A stretch of DNA of 64,000 nt from SCGC-AG-212-J23 sp036406675 (GTDB lineage Bacteria; Pseudomonadota; Gammaproteobacteria; Burkholderiales; SG8-39), in contig DASXAO010000089.1 of assembly GCA_036406675.1 (NCBI GenBank), positions 3,131 through 67,130 on the forward strand, given 5' to 3'. Every line of letters begins with the position of its first letter. Within the stretch, counting starts at the first letter, position 1. Of this stretch, positions 34,677 through 42,662 are shown in pieces. A program made the position numbers and the translations under genes. The notes beneath the pieces were generated by a model. That model saw nothing but the letters and a program-made list of their open reading frames with translations, made no database searches and was not told where the DNA came from.

Positions 34677-35222
34677 CCGGCCGTAAAGCATGCTCGCCGC
34701 GCTGCGCTTCGCCCAGCGCAGGAGCGGCGGCGCGCTCGCCGCGAGATCGCTCCACTTGCGGTCGCTGACGAGCAGCGTGCACGAGCCGTCGGCGGCCGCG
34801 GTCGCAAGCACGAGCTGCTCGCGCTGGTGCGCGACTTCGGCGAACGCAGCCTCCACCGGCCCGCCGCGCGCGAGTCCCCGGAATTCGAGCAGCGCCGCGC
34901 CTTCGCCGTCGGCGCGGAACCAGTCGAGCAGCGCGTGCAGCGCCGCCTGCTCCCAGCCCAGGCGCAGGAGCGGCGTGCAGGACCTCAGCGCCACGAGGGG
35001 CAGGCCCTGGTAGAGCGCGGGCGCGCCGAACGGGACCAGCGCGGCGAGCTTGCCGCGGCCGCGCGCGCCGGTCCACACGAGCACGCAGCGCGTGCCCTCG
35101 TGGCGCGGCTGGTCCAGGCGCGAGTTTTCCGCGCAGTGAAGGGCGAGATCCGCGCAGTCGGCCGCGACCGCCGAAAGGTCGCTGCGCTGTCGCAGCACGG
35201 TCACGCTGAAGGCCCCGTCCAT
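34665..35222 (-). CDS. Hypothetical protein, possibly truncated CelD/GNAT-like
   Basis: The 185-residue frame encodes MDGAFSVTVLRQRSDLSAVAADCADLALH at the start, then VLVWTGARGRGKLAALVPFG and LEFRGLARGGPVEAAF. This pattern resembles the N-terminal half of BcsL/CelD-type GNAT proteins (an acceptor segment, then a 'lvgllP' strand), but the C-terminal acetyl-CoA-binding half is missing. It could be a short family member, a truncated gene, or unrelated. No signal peptide. It is downstream of the DUF445 gene on the same strand by about 60 bp. Confidence 0.55.
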   Translation of the reverse strand: MDGAFSVTVLRQRSDLSAVAADCADLALHCAENSRLDQPRHEGTRCVLVWTGARGRGKLAALVPFGAPALYQGLPLVALRSCTPLLRLGWEQAALHALLDWFRADGEGAALLEFRGLARGGPVEAAFAEVAHQREQLVLATAAADGSCTLLVSDRKWSDLAASAPPLLRWAKRSAASMLYGRLDL

Positions 35223-35284
35223 TCCGTACGCGCAGCAATGGCGGTGCCTCGCGGCGACGCATGGTCCATCCGGCCCATGCGCGC

Positions 35285-36514
35285 CTAGGACAGGAGCTGA
35301 GTCAGGGCGGCGATCGCGAGGCCTGCCAGGGCGCCGACGACCGTGCCGTTGATGCGGATGTACTGAAGATCGGGCCCGATGTGGCGCTCCAGCTCGGCCA
35401 CCAGCTTCTCCTGCTGCCACGACAGGATCTGGTCCTCGATGAAGCGGCCGAACTTGGCGCGGTGCTCCTCCACGAGCGAGGGCAGCGCGGAAAGAATCTG
35501 CTCGTCGATCCACGCGCGGATCGCCGGATCGGCGTCGAGCTTCTCGCCGAGCTCGACGATGAGGCCGGGCAGGCGTCCGCGCATGCCGCCGGGCAGCCAG
35601 GCGCGAAACGCGTCCCACAGGCCGCCGACATAGCCGGCGAGGGCCGGATTGTCGAGCGCGTCGTCGCGCATCCGGTGGATCTTCGCGCGCGTGGCCGGAT
35701 CGCTCTTCAGGCGCTCGATGAAGCGGCGCACGAAGGCGTCGAAGCGCGCGCGCAGCTCGTGCTCGCGGTCGCGCCTCACGTCCGACACCTTCTTGAGCGC
35801 GACGTCTACGATCTTCAGCGCCGCGCGCTCGTCGAGCTTGAGGTCGAGCATCTGGTTGATGACGCGCAGCAGCGCGGGCGAGCTCTTGCGCACCTCTTCC
35901 GCGATGAAACGCCGCGTGGCCTCGCGCGCAAGAAGCTCGTCGAGCCCCGCGAGCGCCTCGTCGAGAAGCGCGTGGTGGCGTTCGTTTTCCGTCAGAACGT
36001 CGAGCAGCTGGGCGAGGGCGGCGGCGACGTCGGCCCGCCCGAGCGCATCCGTGACGGTGCGGGCGAGAAAGGCGCGCACCCGCTCGTCGTCGACCGCGCT
36101 CAGCGCGTAGCTCACCAGCCGCGTCGCGTAGGCGGCGAGCGTCTCCGCGTTCTCGCGCCGGATCAGCCAGCGGCATAGCGTTTCCGCGGGGCGAAGCGCG
36201 GCGATGCGGGCCACCACCGCCGCCGAGCTGAGGAAGTTCTGCTGGATGAACTGCGAGAGGCCTTCGGCGATGCGCGCCTTGTTGCGCGGCAGGATGGCGG
36301 TGTGCGGGATGAAGCGCAGGTTGAGCGGATGGTGGAACAGCGCAACGACCGCGAACCAGTCCGCGATGGCGCCGATCATGGCCGCCTCGGCCGCGGCCGC
36401 GACGTAGTGAAGCCAGGGCCTCCCGGGCTCCAGGGCGCGCGCCGCGACGTAGACCGCGCCGGCGAAGACGAGCAGCCCGGTCGCGAGGAGCTTCATGCGT
36501 TGGAGTTTGTTCAT
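35285..36514 (-). CDS. DUF445-family membrane protein
   Basis: The 409-residue protein belongs to DUF445 (YjiN-like). It has an N-terminal membrane helix (LLATGLLVFAGAVYVAARAL), the characteristic EAAMIGAIADWFAVVALFHHPLNLRFIPHTAILPRNKARIAEGL segment between about residues 45 and 85, a long helical middle, and a final membrane helix (GTVVGALAGLAIAALTQLL). Function is not established. ATG 36514 is chosen over an upstream TTG at 36529. A perfect palindrome lies just upstream at 36535-36566. Confidence 0.9.
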   Translation of the reverse strand: MNKLQRMKLLATGLLVFAGAVYVAARALEPGRPWLHYVAAAAEAAMIGAIADWFAVVALFHHPLNLRFIPHTAILPRNKARIAEGLSQFIQQNFLSSAAVVARIAALRPAETLCRWLIRRENAETLAAYATRLVSYALSAVDDERVRAFLARTVTDALGRADVAAALAQLLDVLTENERHHALLDEALAGLDELLAREATRRFIAEEVRKSSPALLRVINQMLDLKLDERAALKIVDVALKKVSDVRRDREHELRARFDAFVRRFIERLKSDPATRAKIHRMRDDALDNPALAGYVGGLWDAFRAWLPGGMRGRLPGLIVELGEKLDADPAIRAWIDEQILSALPSLVEEHRAKFGRFIEDQILSWQQEKLVAELERHIGPDLQYIRINGTVVGALAGLAIAALTQLLS

Positions 36515-36534
36515 TTTCGAGGGACGCAAAAAGA

Positions 36535-36566
36535 AATCGGGTCAGGGCGGCTGCCCTGACCCGATT
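36535..36566. repeat. Perfect 14-bp palindrome (repeat family member A)
   Basis: AATCGGGTCAGGGC and GCCCTGACCCGATT form an exact inverted repeat with a GGCT loop. It lies between two reverse-strand genes, upstream of the DUF445 gene. The outer AATCGGG and CCCGATT resemble the palindrome at 41506-41526. Confidence 0.8.
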
Positions 36567-36610
36567 GTGAACCACTGCGGCCGGCGCTCTCGACGCCGCT
36601 TTTGACGCCG

Positions 36611-37000
36611 CTACTGGCTGCGCTCGAAAGGATCTGTGGCGTCGAACCGGTCCCACGCCGCCCGCGCGGCATGGCGGTTGCGATCCCAGCCCAGCCGCGA
36701 GCCGCGGTGTTCGCGCTCGTATGCGGCTCTCAGCTCGGGCTCGACCTCGTCGAAGCGGCGGCCTTCGTGGCGGGCGCGGCCTTCCCATCCGGCTCGGTAG
36801 CCAGGGTGGTAGTCGTCATAGGTCATCCCGGCCTCGTAGTAGGGCTGGCTGGCGTAGTTCTCCCGCCAATAGGCCTCCTCGCCGGCGGGATCGAGCATCT
36901 CGGCGATACCCCGGGCGCCCGGGCCGCCCACCGGCTGCGCGCGCCGCTCGAAACCGCTGCGCCGCTCCGCGTTTCTACGCTCGGGTGTAAACCCTGCCAT
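36611..37000 (-). CDS. Hydrophilic hypothetical protein (129 aa)
   Basis: The 129-residue protein is very rich in Arg, Glu, Tyr and Gly. A central aromatic stretch reads YWRENYASQPYYEAGMTYDDYHPGYRAGWEGR, and the C-terminal part has RLGWDRNRHAARAAWDRF. The YDDYxPGYR pattern recurs in small stress-associated proteobacterial proteins of unknown function. There is no signal peptide or membrane helix. A TAGGAGAAG Shine-Dalgarno lies before the ATG. I cannot assign a role. Confidence 0.72.
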   Translation of the reverse strand: MAGFTPERRNAERRSGFERRAQPVGGPGARGIAEMLDPAGEEAYWRENYASQPYYEAGMTYDDYHPGYRAGWEGRARHEGRRFDEVEPELRAAYEREHRGSRLGWDRNRHAARAAWDRFDATDPFERSQ

Positions 37001-37067
37001 CGCGACTTCTCCTATGCAAAAAGCTGCTGTTCAATCGTGTCCGATACGCCGCAAAATACGTGCCGCC

Positions 37068-38141
37068 ATGAAAATCACTTCCATCGAGACCTGCCTTCTC
37101 ACGATCCCCACGCCACGGCCGATATCGACCGAGTGGCCGCACCACAAGTTCGTCGTCGCCGACATCGAGACCGACGAAGGCGTGCGCGGCCAGGGCTACA
37201 GCATGGTGTTCGGCGGCGGCGGCGCGGAAGCCGTGCTGGCGTACCTCGATGCGCGGCTCAAGGGCCTGCTGATCGGCGAGGATCCGCTCCAGGTCGAGCG
37301 CCTGTGGGACAAGATGTACCGCGGCGACCGCGGCGTGCGGCGAGTCGGCATCGCCGGCATGGCGATCTCCGCGCTCGACATCGCGCTGTGGGATCTCGCC
37401 GGCAAGGCGGCCGGGCTGCCGCTCTACAGGCTGTGGGGCGGCTACACCGACCGCGTGAGCGCCTACGGCAGCGGCGGCTGGGGCAAGTACACCGAGGCGG
37501 AGCTCATCGCCGAGGCGGAGCGGTATGCCGCCGCCGGCTGCCGGTACTACAAGATGAAGATCCACCATCCGGACCCGAAGGTGAACCGAGCGCGGGTCGA
37601 AGCGGTGCGCAAGGCGCTGCCGGGCATGCGCATGATGGTGGACGTGAACCAGAAGCTCGACCTCGAAGGCAACCGCCGCCAGGCGGCGCTGCTCGAGGAG
37701 TTCGACCTGGTGTGGTACGAGGAGCCGGTGCTGGCGGACGACCTGGCGCTGTGCGAAGAGGTGGCGAAGGCGATCCGCATTCCGGTCGCCACCGGCGAAA
37801 ACAACTACACGCGCTACGAGTTCCGCGAGCTGATCGAGCGCAAGGCCGCGCGCTACCTGATGCCCGACGTGTGCCGCGCCAACGGCTACAGCGAGACGCT
37901 GAAGATCGGCCACCTCGCCGCGGCCCACGGCATCGCGGTTGCGCCGCACGTCGTGCACGAGCTCTCGATCCAGGTGTGCGGCGCGCTGTCCAACGGCTTC
38001 CTGGTCGAGTACATGGACTGGGCGCCGAAGGACCTGTTCGAGGAGCTTCCGCCCTGCAAGGACGGCGAGTTCCGGATCCCCGCGAAGCCCGGGCATGGCA
38101 TCGCCATCACCAAGGAAGCGCTGAAGAAATACCGGACCTGA
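37068..38141 (+). CDS. Mandelate racemase/muconate lactonizing family enzyme
   Basis: The 357-residue protein is an enolase-superfamily member of the mandelate racemase subgroup. Acid/base and metal residues are visible: the KxK pair K162/K164 in YYKMKIH, metal ligands D192 (VDVNQ), E218/E219 (YEEPV) and E244 (GENNY), and the His in VAPHVVHE near 297. It should abstract a proton alpha to a carboxylate, for example in sugar-acid dehydration or racemisation; the substrate is unknown. ATG 37068 was chosen because the family starts with MKIT at the first strand. A large hairpin follows the stop. Confidence 0.91.
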   Translation: MKITSIETCLLTIPTPRPISTEWPHHKFVVADIETDEGVRGQGYSMVFGGGGAEAVLAYLDARLKGLLIGEDPLQVERLWDKMYRGDRGVRRVGIAGMAISALDIALWDLAGKAAGLPLYRLWGGYTDRVSAYGSGGWGKYTEAELIAEAERYAAAGCRYYKMKIHHPDPKVNRARVEAVRKALPGMRMMVDVNQKLDLEGNRRQAALLEEFDLVWYEEPVLADDLALCEEVAKAIRIPVATGENNYTRYEFRELIERKAARYLMPDVCRANGYSETLKIGHLAAAHGIAVAPHVVHELSIQVCGALSNGFLVEYMDWAPKDLFEELPPCKDGEFRIPAKPGHGIAITKEALKKYRT

Positions 38142-38145
38142 AACA

Positions 38146-38190
38146 GGGACGGACCATGTTTCCCTTCGGGGAAAATTCGTGGTCCGCCCT
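38146..38190. terminator. Large stem-loop with TTCG loop between convergent genes
   Basis: GGGACGGACCATG pairs imperfectly with CGTGGTCCGCCCT, enclosing a perfect TTTCCC-TTCG-GGGAAA hairpin. A T-rich stretch follows on the forward strand. It separates the convergent racemase and VWA genes and probably terminates both. It may also be related to the other palindromes at 36.5 and 41.5 kb. Confidence 0.65.
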
Positions 38191-38222
38191 GATTTCTTGT
38201 TCTTCTTGCTTCTTGTTCGTGC

Positions 38223-38882
38223 TTAGCCTCGCGCCAGAATCGCGTCCAGGCGGTCGAGGTTGTTGATCACGCGCCACTCGCGCGCGCCCGCGGTCTCGAC
38301 CCGCTTCTGCCAGGCCTCGAGGCGGCCCATGTACTTGCGCGGATCGATGTTGTCGGTCTTCAGCTTCACCACGTTGACCGCCACCACCCGGATGCCCTTG
38401 AGGGTGATCGGGAAGTCGCGCTGCGTCACCTTGTCGAGCTCCTCCTGCATGTCGGAGAAGATGATGATGGTCTTGCTGCCGGCGCCGGTCTCGTTCAGAA
38501 ACTCGGCGCCCTGGATGAGCCCGCCGGTGATGTCGGTATAGCGGCTACCCGACACCGCGCGGAACGAGTTCTCGATGCGCTCCCGGAACGCGCGCTTCTG
38601 CGCGTTCTCCTGGGAGGGCCGGGAGTCGAAGGTGGCCTTGGCGACGATGTCCTTCTCGCTGAAGCTGCGGCTCTGCACCCGCGCCACGGCGAGCGAATCG
38701 CCCGCCTGGAGCGACCCAAGCAGGTAGTTGATGATCACCTGCGCCTTGCCGGCTTCCTGGGCGTAGGTGCCCGAGGTGTCGACCAGCATGTAGACCGCGT
38801 GCGTGTGGCTGCGCGAATCGACGCAGCCGGTGGCGGCCAGCACGGCCGCGGGCAGCGCGGCCAGGAAGTGGCGTCTTTTCAT
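38223..38882 (-). CDS. VWA-domain lipoprotein
   Basis: The 219-residue protein has a lipoprotein signal (MKRRHFLAALPAAVLAATGC) and one von Willebrand A domain. Strand one carries the metal-site motif YMLVDTSGTY at about 33, a Thr is available in SRYTDITGGLIQGA at about 115, and an Asp in TIIIFSDMQEE at about 143, so the MIDAS looks complete. It is expected to bind a protein partner at the periplasmic face of a membrane. It follows the large membrane protein gene by 12 bp, and the pair appears to be a functional unit. Shine-Dalgarno GGGAG precedes the ATG. Confidence 0.85.
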   Translation of the reverse strand: MKRRHFLAALPAAVLAATGCVDSRSHTHAVYMLVDTSGTYAQEAGKAQVIINYLLGSLQAGDSLAVARVQSRSFSEKDIVAKATFDSRPSQENAQKRAFRERIENSFRAVSGSRYTDITGGLIQGAEFLNETGAGSKTIIIFSDMQEELDKVTQRDFPITLKGIRVVAVNVVKLKTDNIDPRKYMGRLEAWQKRVETAGAREWRVINNLDRLDAILARG

Positions 38883-38894
38883 GTCGGCTCTCCC

Positions 38895-40343
38895 TTAGGC
38901 GTGGGTGCGCTCGAGGTCGACGTCGACGTCGAGCTTGGAGGGACGCTCCGAGCGCGAGCCCTTCCACATGCGCTCGGCCATCAGCGGCACCACGATGAAG
39001 ACGTCGTAAAGCTTGATCAGCACGCGGCTCGTCTGCCGGGCGACGTTGCCCAGCACCCGCATCAGGAACGCAGCCGAGCGCAGCAGCGCCAGCACGAACA
39101 CGCCGCCCACGGTGCGGCTGGAATGGATCACCGACTCGAGCGGGATGGCGATGAACGCGAGCGCGAAAGGCAGGATGAAGCCGAGCAGCATCTGGCCCGC
39201 GGTCGGGATGCTCGACATCCAGCCATCGTGCGTCTGCGCCTGCACGGTGGAGAGCGACTGCAGCAGCGCCTGCTTGTCGGCGATCAGCATGTCGCGCATC
39301 AGGGCGAGCGCCGCTTCGACGCCGGCCAGGATGACGAGCAGCGTGAGCGCGATCCATAGCATGCGCGTGCGCAGCCGGTCGTTCAGGTTGGCGATGCGCG
39401 GGAAAAGGTGCGTGATCCTCAGCGCCTCGAGCAGGAACAGGCCCATCGAGGCCTCGACGAAGATGATCACCAGCGCGGCCACCTCGGAGGTGCGCAGCGT
39501 GCTCGTGATGTAGTCGCCCGCCCCCACCATCTCGGACATCGGCAGCGCGATCAGCTTGAAGTTGATGAAGGCGCCGCCCGCGGCCACGCACATGACGAGG
39601 AGCGAGGTCGCGAACTGGGTGAACCCCGACACCGTGAGCGCGTGCTGCGCCTTGTCGGTGCCTTCGTTGATCTGCTCGTAGATCGCCATGTGGGCGTCGA
39701 CGGTGCGCACGTTGGCCTGCAGGCGCGCCATGTTCTGCTCGACCTGGACCAGGTTCTTGTCCACCGAGCGCCAGAACGGCATGAAGCTCTCGAGGATCTT
39801 GTGGCGCCGCTCGTACGAGCGGCGGTAGTCGGCGAGCGTCTTGTCGTGGATCGAGGTGATCGAGCGCTTGATCTCCTCGAGCACCCGCAGCACCAGCTCG
39901 TTGCCGCCGGTCTTGACGTTGGCGACCGCGGCGACCGCCTCGGTCCACTCCGGGGGCGGCGGCGGAACCTCGCCGCACTTCTTGTAGTCCTCCTCGATGC
40001 GGGTGATCTCGTCGAGGAGCTTCCTCTGCAGCGCCGGGTAGCCCTGCAGCTCGCGCTGCACGATCACGCCCAGGCGCTCGAACTCGCGCTCCACGCGCTG
40101 CCCGACCTCGTGCTTGCCGTGGGCGAGCAGCACCGCCTTGTTGCGGGCCTGCACTTCGGCCGCGGCCGCGAGCAGCCAGCGCGCCGCCATGCGCAGCGGC
40201 CCGCTCAGGGTGTGGCCGACGGAGCGGAGCAGGCCGTGCATCGGCGCGCGCGCCGCGTACATGAAGGCCATGGCGAGCAGCGCCACGGCGAGAAACGAAA
40301 CCGCGAAATTCTCGGGCCAGATCATCCAGGCTTGCGAACTCAT
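38895..40343 (-). CDS. Large membrane protein with helical cytosolic domain, paired with VWA lipoprotein
   Basis: The 482-residue protein has an N-terminal membrane helix (FAVSFLAVALLAMAFMYAA) and a long charged helical region of about 180 residues (about 70-235) that is likely a coiled coil. About five more membrane helices follow, including FATSLLVMCVAAGGAFINFKL and MLWIALTLLVILAGVEAALAL. The C-terminus is polar, ending KLDVDVDLERTHA. I do not recognise the family; the layout faintly recalls MotA/ExbB-like or mechanosensing proteins, without motif support. GGGAGAG precedes ATG 40343. The VWA gene is 12 bp downstream. Confidence 0.8.
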   Translation of the reverse strand: MSSQAWMIWPENFAVSFLAVALLAMAFMYAARAPMHGLLRSVGHTLSGPLRMAARWLLAAAAEVQARNKAVLLAHGKHEVGQRVEREFERLGVIVQRELQGYPALQRKLLDEITRIEEDYKKCGEVPPPPPEWTEAVAAVANVKTGGNELVLRVLEEIKRSITSIHDKTLADYRRSYERRHKILESFMPFWRSVDKNLVQVEQNMARLQANVRTVDAHMAIYEQINEGTDKAQHALTVSGFTQFATSLLVMCVAAGGAFINFKLIALPMSEMVGAGDYITSTLRTSEVAALVIIFVEASMGLFLLEALRITHLFPRIANLNDRLRTRMLWIALTLLVILAGVEAALALMRDMLIADKQALLQSLSTVQAQTHDGWMSSIPTAGQMLLGFILPFALAFIAIPLESVIHSSRTVGGVFVLALLRSAAFLMRVLGNVARQTSRVLIKLYDVFIVVPLMAERMWKGSRSERPSKLDVDVDLERTHA

Positions 40344-40495
40344 GGGACTCTCCCCTTTTTGCGTCTTACAAGTTAAAACAGAATGCCCGCCGGGCGCTCG
40401 ACAATCTGTTGTTTTTGAGGAACTATGCCCCCGGCTGGGCGAGGAAAATCTCCTTTCTGTTGGCAATTCGAGACGCGCGAAAAAACGGATGAAAA

Positions 40496-41518
40496 ATGCT
40501 CATTGAAACCACGGTCGTCGGCAGCTACCCGCAACCCAACTGGCTCATCCACCGCGATCGCCTGGGCTCGAAAGTGCCGCGCGTGCGTGCGCCGGAAATC
40601 TGGAAGGTCGAAGAAAAATGCCTGGAGGAGGCGCAGGACGACGCCACCCTGATCGCGATCCGCGACATGGAGCGCGCCGGCCTCGACATCATCACCGACG
40701 GCGAGATGCGGCGCGAGAGCTACTCGAACCGCTTCGCCACCGCGCTCCAGGGCGTCGACATCGTCAATCCCGGAACCACGATCAACCGCAGCGGCGGACA
40801 ATCCGTGGTGCCGCGCATAGCAGGTCCTGTGAAAAGGGCCCGACCCATCGAAATCAGGGACGTGGAGTTCCTGCGGCGCAGCACCACGAAGCGCATCAAG
40901 ATCACCCTGCCGGGTCCCTTCACCATGACGCAGCAGGCGCAGGACGACTATTACCGCGACGAGGAAGCCCTCGCGATGGCGTTCGCCGCCGCAGTCAACG
41001 AGGAAATGCGCGACCTCAAGGCCGCCGGCGCCGACGTGATCCAGCTCGACGAGCCGTGGCTCCAGGCGCGTGCCGACCGCGCCGCGCGCTATGGCGTCAA
41101 GGCGATCAACCGCGCCCTGCAGGGCATCGAGGGAACCACGGTGGTGCATCTTTGCTTCGGCTACGCCGCCGCCGTCAAGGGCAAGCCGAGCGGCTATTCC
41201 TTCCTGCCGCAGCTCGCCGACACGACCGCGTCGCAGATCTCCATCGAGGCGGCGCAGCCGCGCCTCGACCTTGCGGTTCTAAGCGAGCTGGGGAAAAAGA
41301 CGGTGATGCTGGGGGTCATCGATCTCGGCACCACGGAAGTCGAAACGCCGCAAACCGTCGCCGAGCGCATCCGCGCCGGCCTGAAGCACGTTCCGGCCGA
41401 GCGGCTCGTGGTCGCGCCCGACTGCGGCATGAAGTACCTCTCGCGCGACGTCGCCTTCTCCAAGCTGGTATCCCTAGTGGAGGGCGCGAAGATGGTTCGA
41501 ACGGAAATCGGGGTCTGA
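40496..41518 (+). CDS. MetE C-terminal-like (cobalamin-independent methionine synthase family) protein
   Basis: The 340-residue protein corresponds to the catalytic C-terminal barrel of MetE. Zinc ligands are visible as the HxC in TVVHLCFGYAA at about 220 and the Cys in VVAPDCGMKYLSR at about 310; an acidic substrate site is in VIQLDEPWLQARAD at about 183. Short MetE-like proteins of this type occur next to diverse catabolic genes and may transfer methyl groups between other substrates. It lacks the N-terminal folate domain of MetE, so methionine synthesis with methyltetrahydropteroyltriglutamate is not assured. The stop codon lies inside a palindrome. Confidence 0.87.
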   Translation: MLIETTVVGSYPQPNWLIHRDRLGSKVPRVRAPEIWKVEEKCLEEAQDDATLIAIRDMERAGLDIITDGEMRRESYSNRFATALQGVDIVNPGTTINRSGGQSVVPRIAGPVKRARPIEIRDVEFLRRSTTKRIKITLPGPFTMTQQAQDDYYRDEEALAMAFAAAVNEEMRDLKAAGADVIQLDEPWLQARADRAARYGVKAINRALQGIEGTTVVHLCFGYAAAVKGKPSGYSFLPQLADTTASQISIEAAQPRLDLAVLSELGKKTVMLGVIDLGTTEVETPQTVAERIRAGLKHVPAERLVVAPDCGMKYLSRDVAFSKLVSLVEGAKMVRTEIGV

Positions 41519-41526
41519 CCCTGATT
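41506..41526. repeat. Short palindrome (repeat family member B)
   Basis: AATCGGGGT and ACCCTGATT pair with one G-T contact around a three-base CTG loop. The TGA stop of the MetE-like gene is inside it. Its arms match the outer arms of the palindrome at 36535-36566. Confidence 0.65.
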
Positions 41527-41533
41527 CTTTTCT

Positions 41534-42625
41534 TCAGCAGCCCCGCGTGTAGTACCAGAGCGCCGGGCCGAGCTTGGCGCCGCGCCAGCGCACCCATCCC
41601 TCGTACTCCTTGACGCGCGTCGGCTTGGGATCGGCGCAATAGTTCGACGGCAGGGAAACGCGCACCCGCGCCCAGTCGCCGCGGAAAGCGAGCGGCTGGA
41701 TTCCGTAGAGGTTGGGGTCGGCCGGAATGTTGGCGATGGCGGGAGCCTCGTTGGAAGGCGCCTTGCGCAAGACTCGCGGCGACTGGACCCGGAAGTAGAG
41801 CGGCACCGCCGCCGCCAGCAGCTTTTCCCACGGCTCGTATTCGAGCCGCGGCGTGGCCGCGTCGAGATGGCAGCGGTGCACCCAGCCGGCCCCGGAGGCG
41901 AGCGGGCCGCCGAAGCGGATCTGCAGCCAGCCGTCCGGCCGCGCCTGGAGCACGATGAAGCTTCCGGTCTCGTAGCCGGTCTCGACGAGAACATCGCCGC
42001 CGATCGAGCCGGGCGTGAGCCAGATTTTCACCTCGCCGCCGGGGGCGGTGAACACCGGGAGCTTGAGCCGGCGCGGCCAGTCGTCTCGCTCCTCCTCGCG
42101 CACCGGGCGCACGTGGCCGACGCCGAGAGGAAGGTCGGGATCGTAGCCGTACAGCGGCTCGTACGGCGAAGGGTCGGCCTCTTCGACCGCCGCCAGCGCC
42201 GCCGGCCGCGGCGGATGCGCGATGCCTTCGCACCCCGCCGTGGCGATCTCGAGCTTGCGCAGGCGGGCAAGCAGCTCGGGCTCCGGAGTCGCGCGGCCGC
42301 AAAGGTTGACCACGCCGCCGAACACGAAATAGACGTGCTCTTCGCCGGCGCTGAAGGCGAAACCGCAGTTCGCTTCGTTGCCCTTCAGGGCCTCGAGCCG
42401 CTCTCCGGTGCCTTTGAACGACTCGATGACCTCGATCCGCGCCTGGCGCAGCGAGAACCGCTCTACGACCCGCCCGTGCACCACGCGCTCCGCGCGCGCC
42501 ACGAAGTCGGCCAGACGGGCCGGGCTGGCGCGCGAGATGTCGGTGCAGGCACACGCCGCCGCGCTGGGGGCAGCAAGCGCGCTGGCCAATGAAAGCGCCA
42601 CGGCGGCGGCGATGCGCAGGGTCAT
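41534..42625 (-). CDS. Secreted Cys-rich protein with TIMP/NTR-like N-terminus
   Basis: The 363-residue protein has a Sec signal (MTLRIAAAVALSLASALAAPSAAA) followed at once by CACTDIS. Further cysteines occur in NEANCGFAF and VNLCGRAT, with YFVFGG between; this is the arrangement of the bacterial TIMP-like (netrin/NTR) domain (about 25-135). The second half (about 190-363) contains SH3-like stretches such as GWLQIRFGG, GAGWVHRCHL and YEGWVRWRG. It is presumably periplasmic or extracellular, with unknown target. It diverges from the TPR gene across fewer than 40 bp. Confidence 0.72.
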   Translation of the reverse strand: MTLRIAAAVALSLASALAAPSAAACACTDISRASPARLADFVARAERVVHGRVVERFSLRQARIEVIESFKGTGERLEALKGNEANCGFAFSAGEEHVYFVFGGVVNLCGRATPEPELLARLRKLEIATAGCEGIAHPPRPAALAAVEEADPSPYEPLYGYDPDLPLGVGHVRPVREEERDDWPRRLKLPVFTAPGGEVKIWLTPGSIGGDVLVETGYETGSFIVLQARPDGWLQIRFGGPLASGAGWVHRCHLDAATPRLEYEPWEKLLAAAVPLYFRVQSPRVLRKAPSNEAPAIANIPADPNLYGIQPLAFRGDWARVRVSLPSNYCADPKPTRVKEYEGWVRWRGAKLGPALWYYTRGC

Positions 42626-42649
42626 GCCCGGATCATGCCTGAAGCCCAA

Positions 42650-42655
42650 TAGAAT
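42650..42655 (+). promoter_or_regulatory. TANNNT element upstream of TPR-like gene
   Basis: TAGAAT ends 7 nt before ATG 42663, with no Shine-Dalgarno. It overlaps another in-frame ATG at 42654, which makes 42663 the preferred start. Confidence 0.5.
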
Positions 42656-42662
42656 GAATGTG

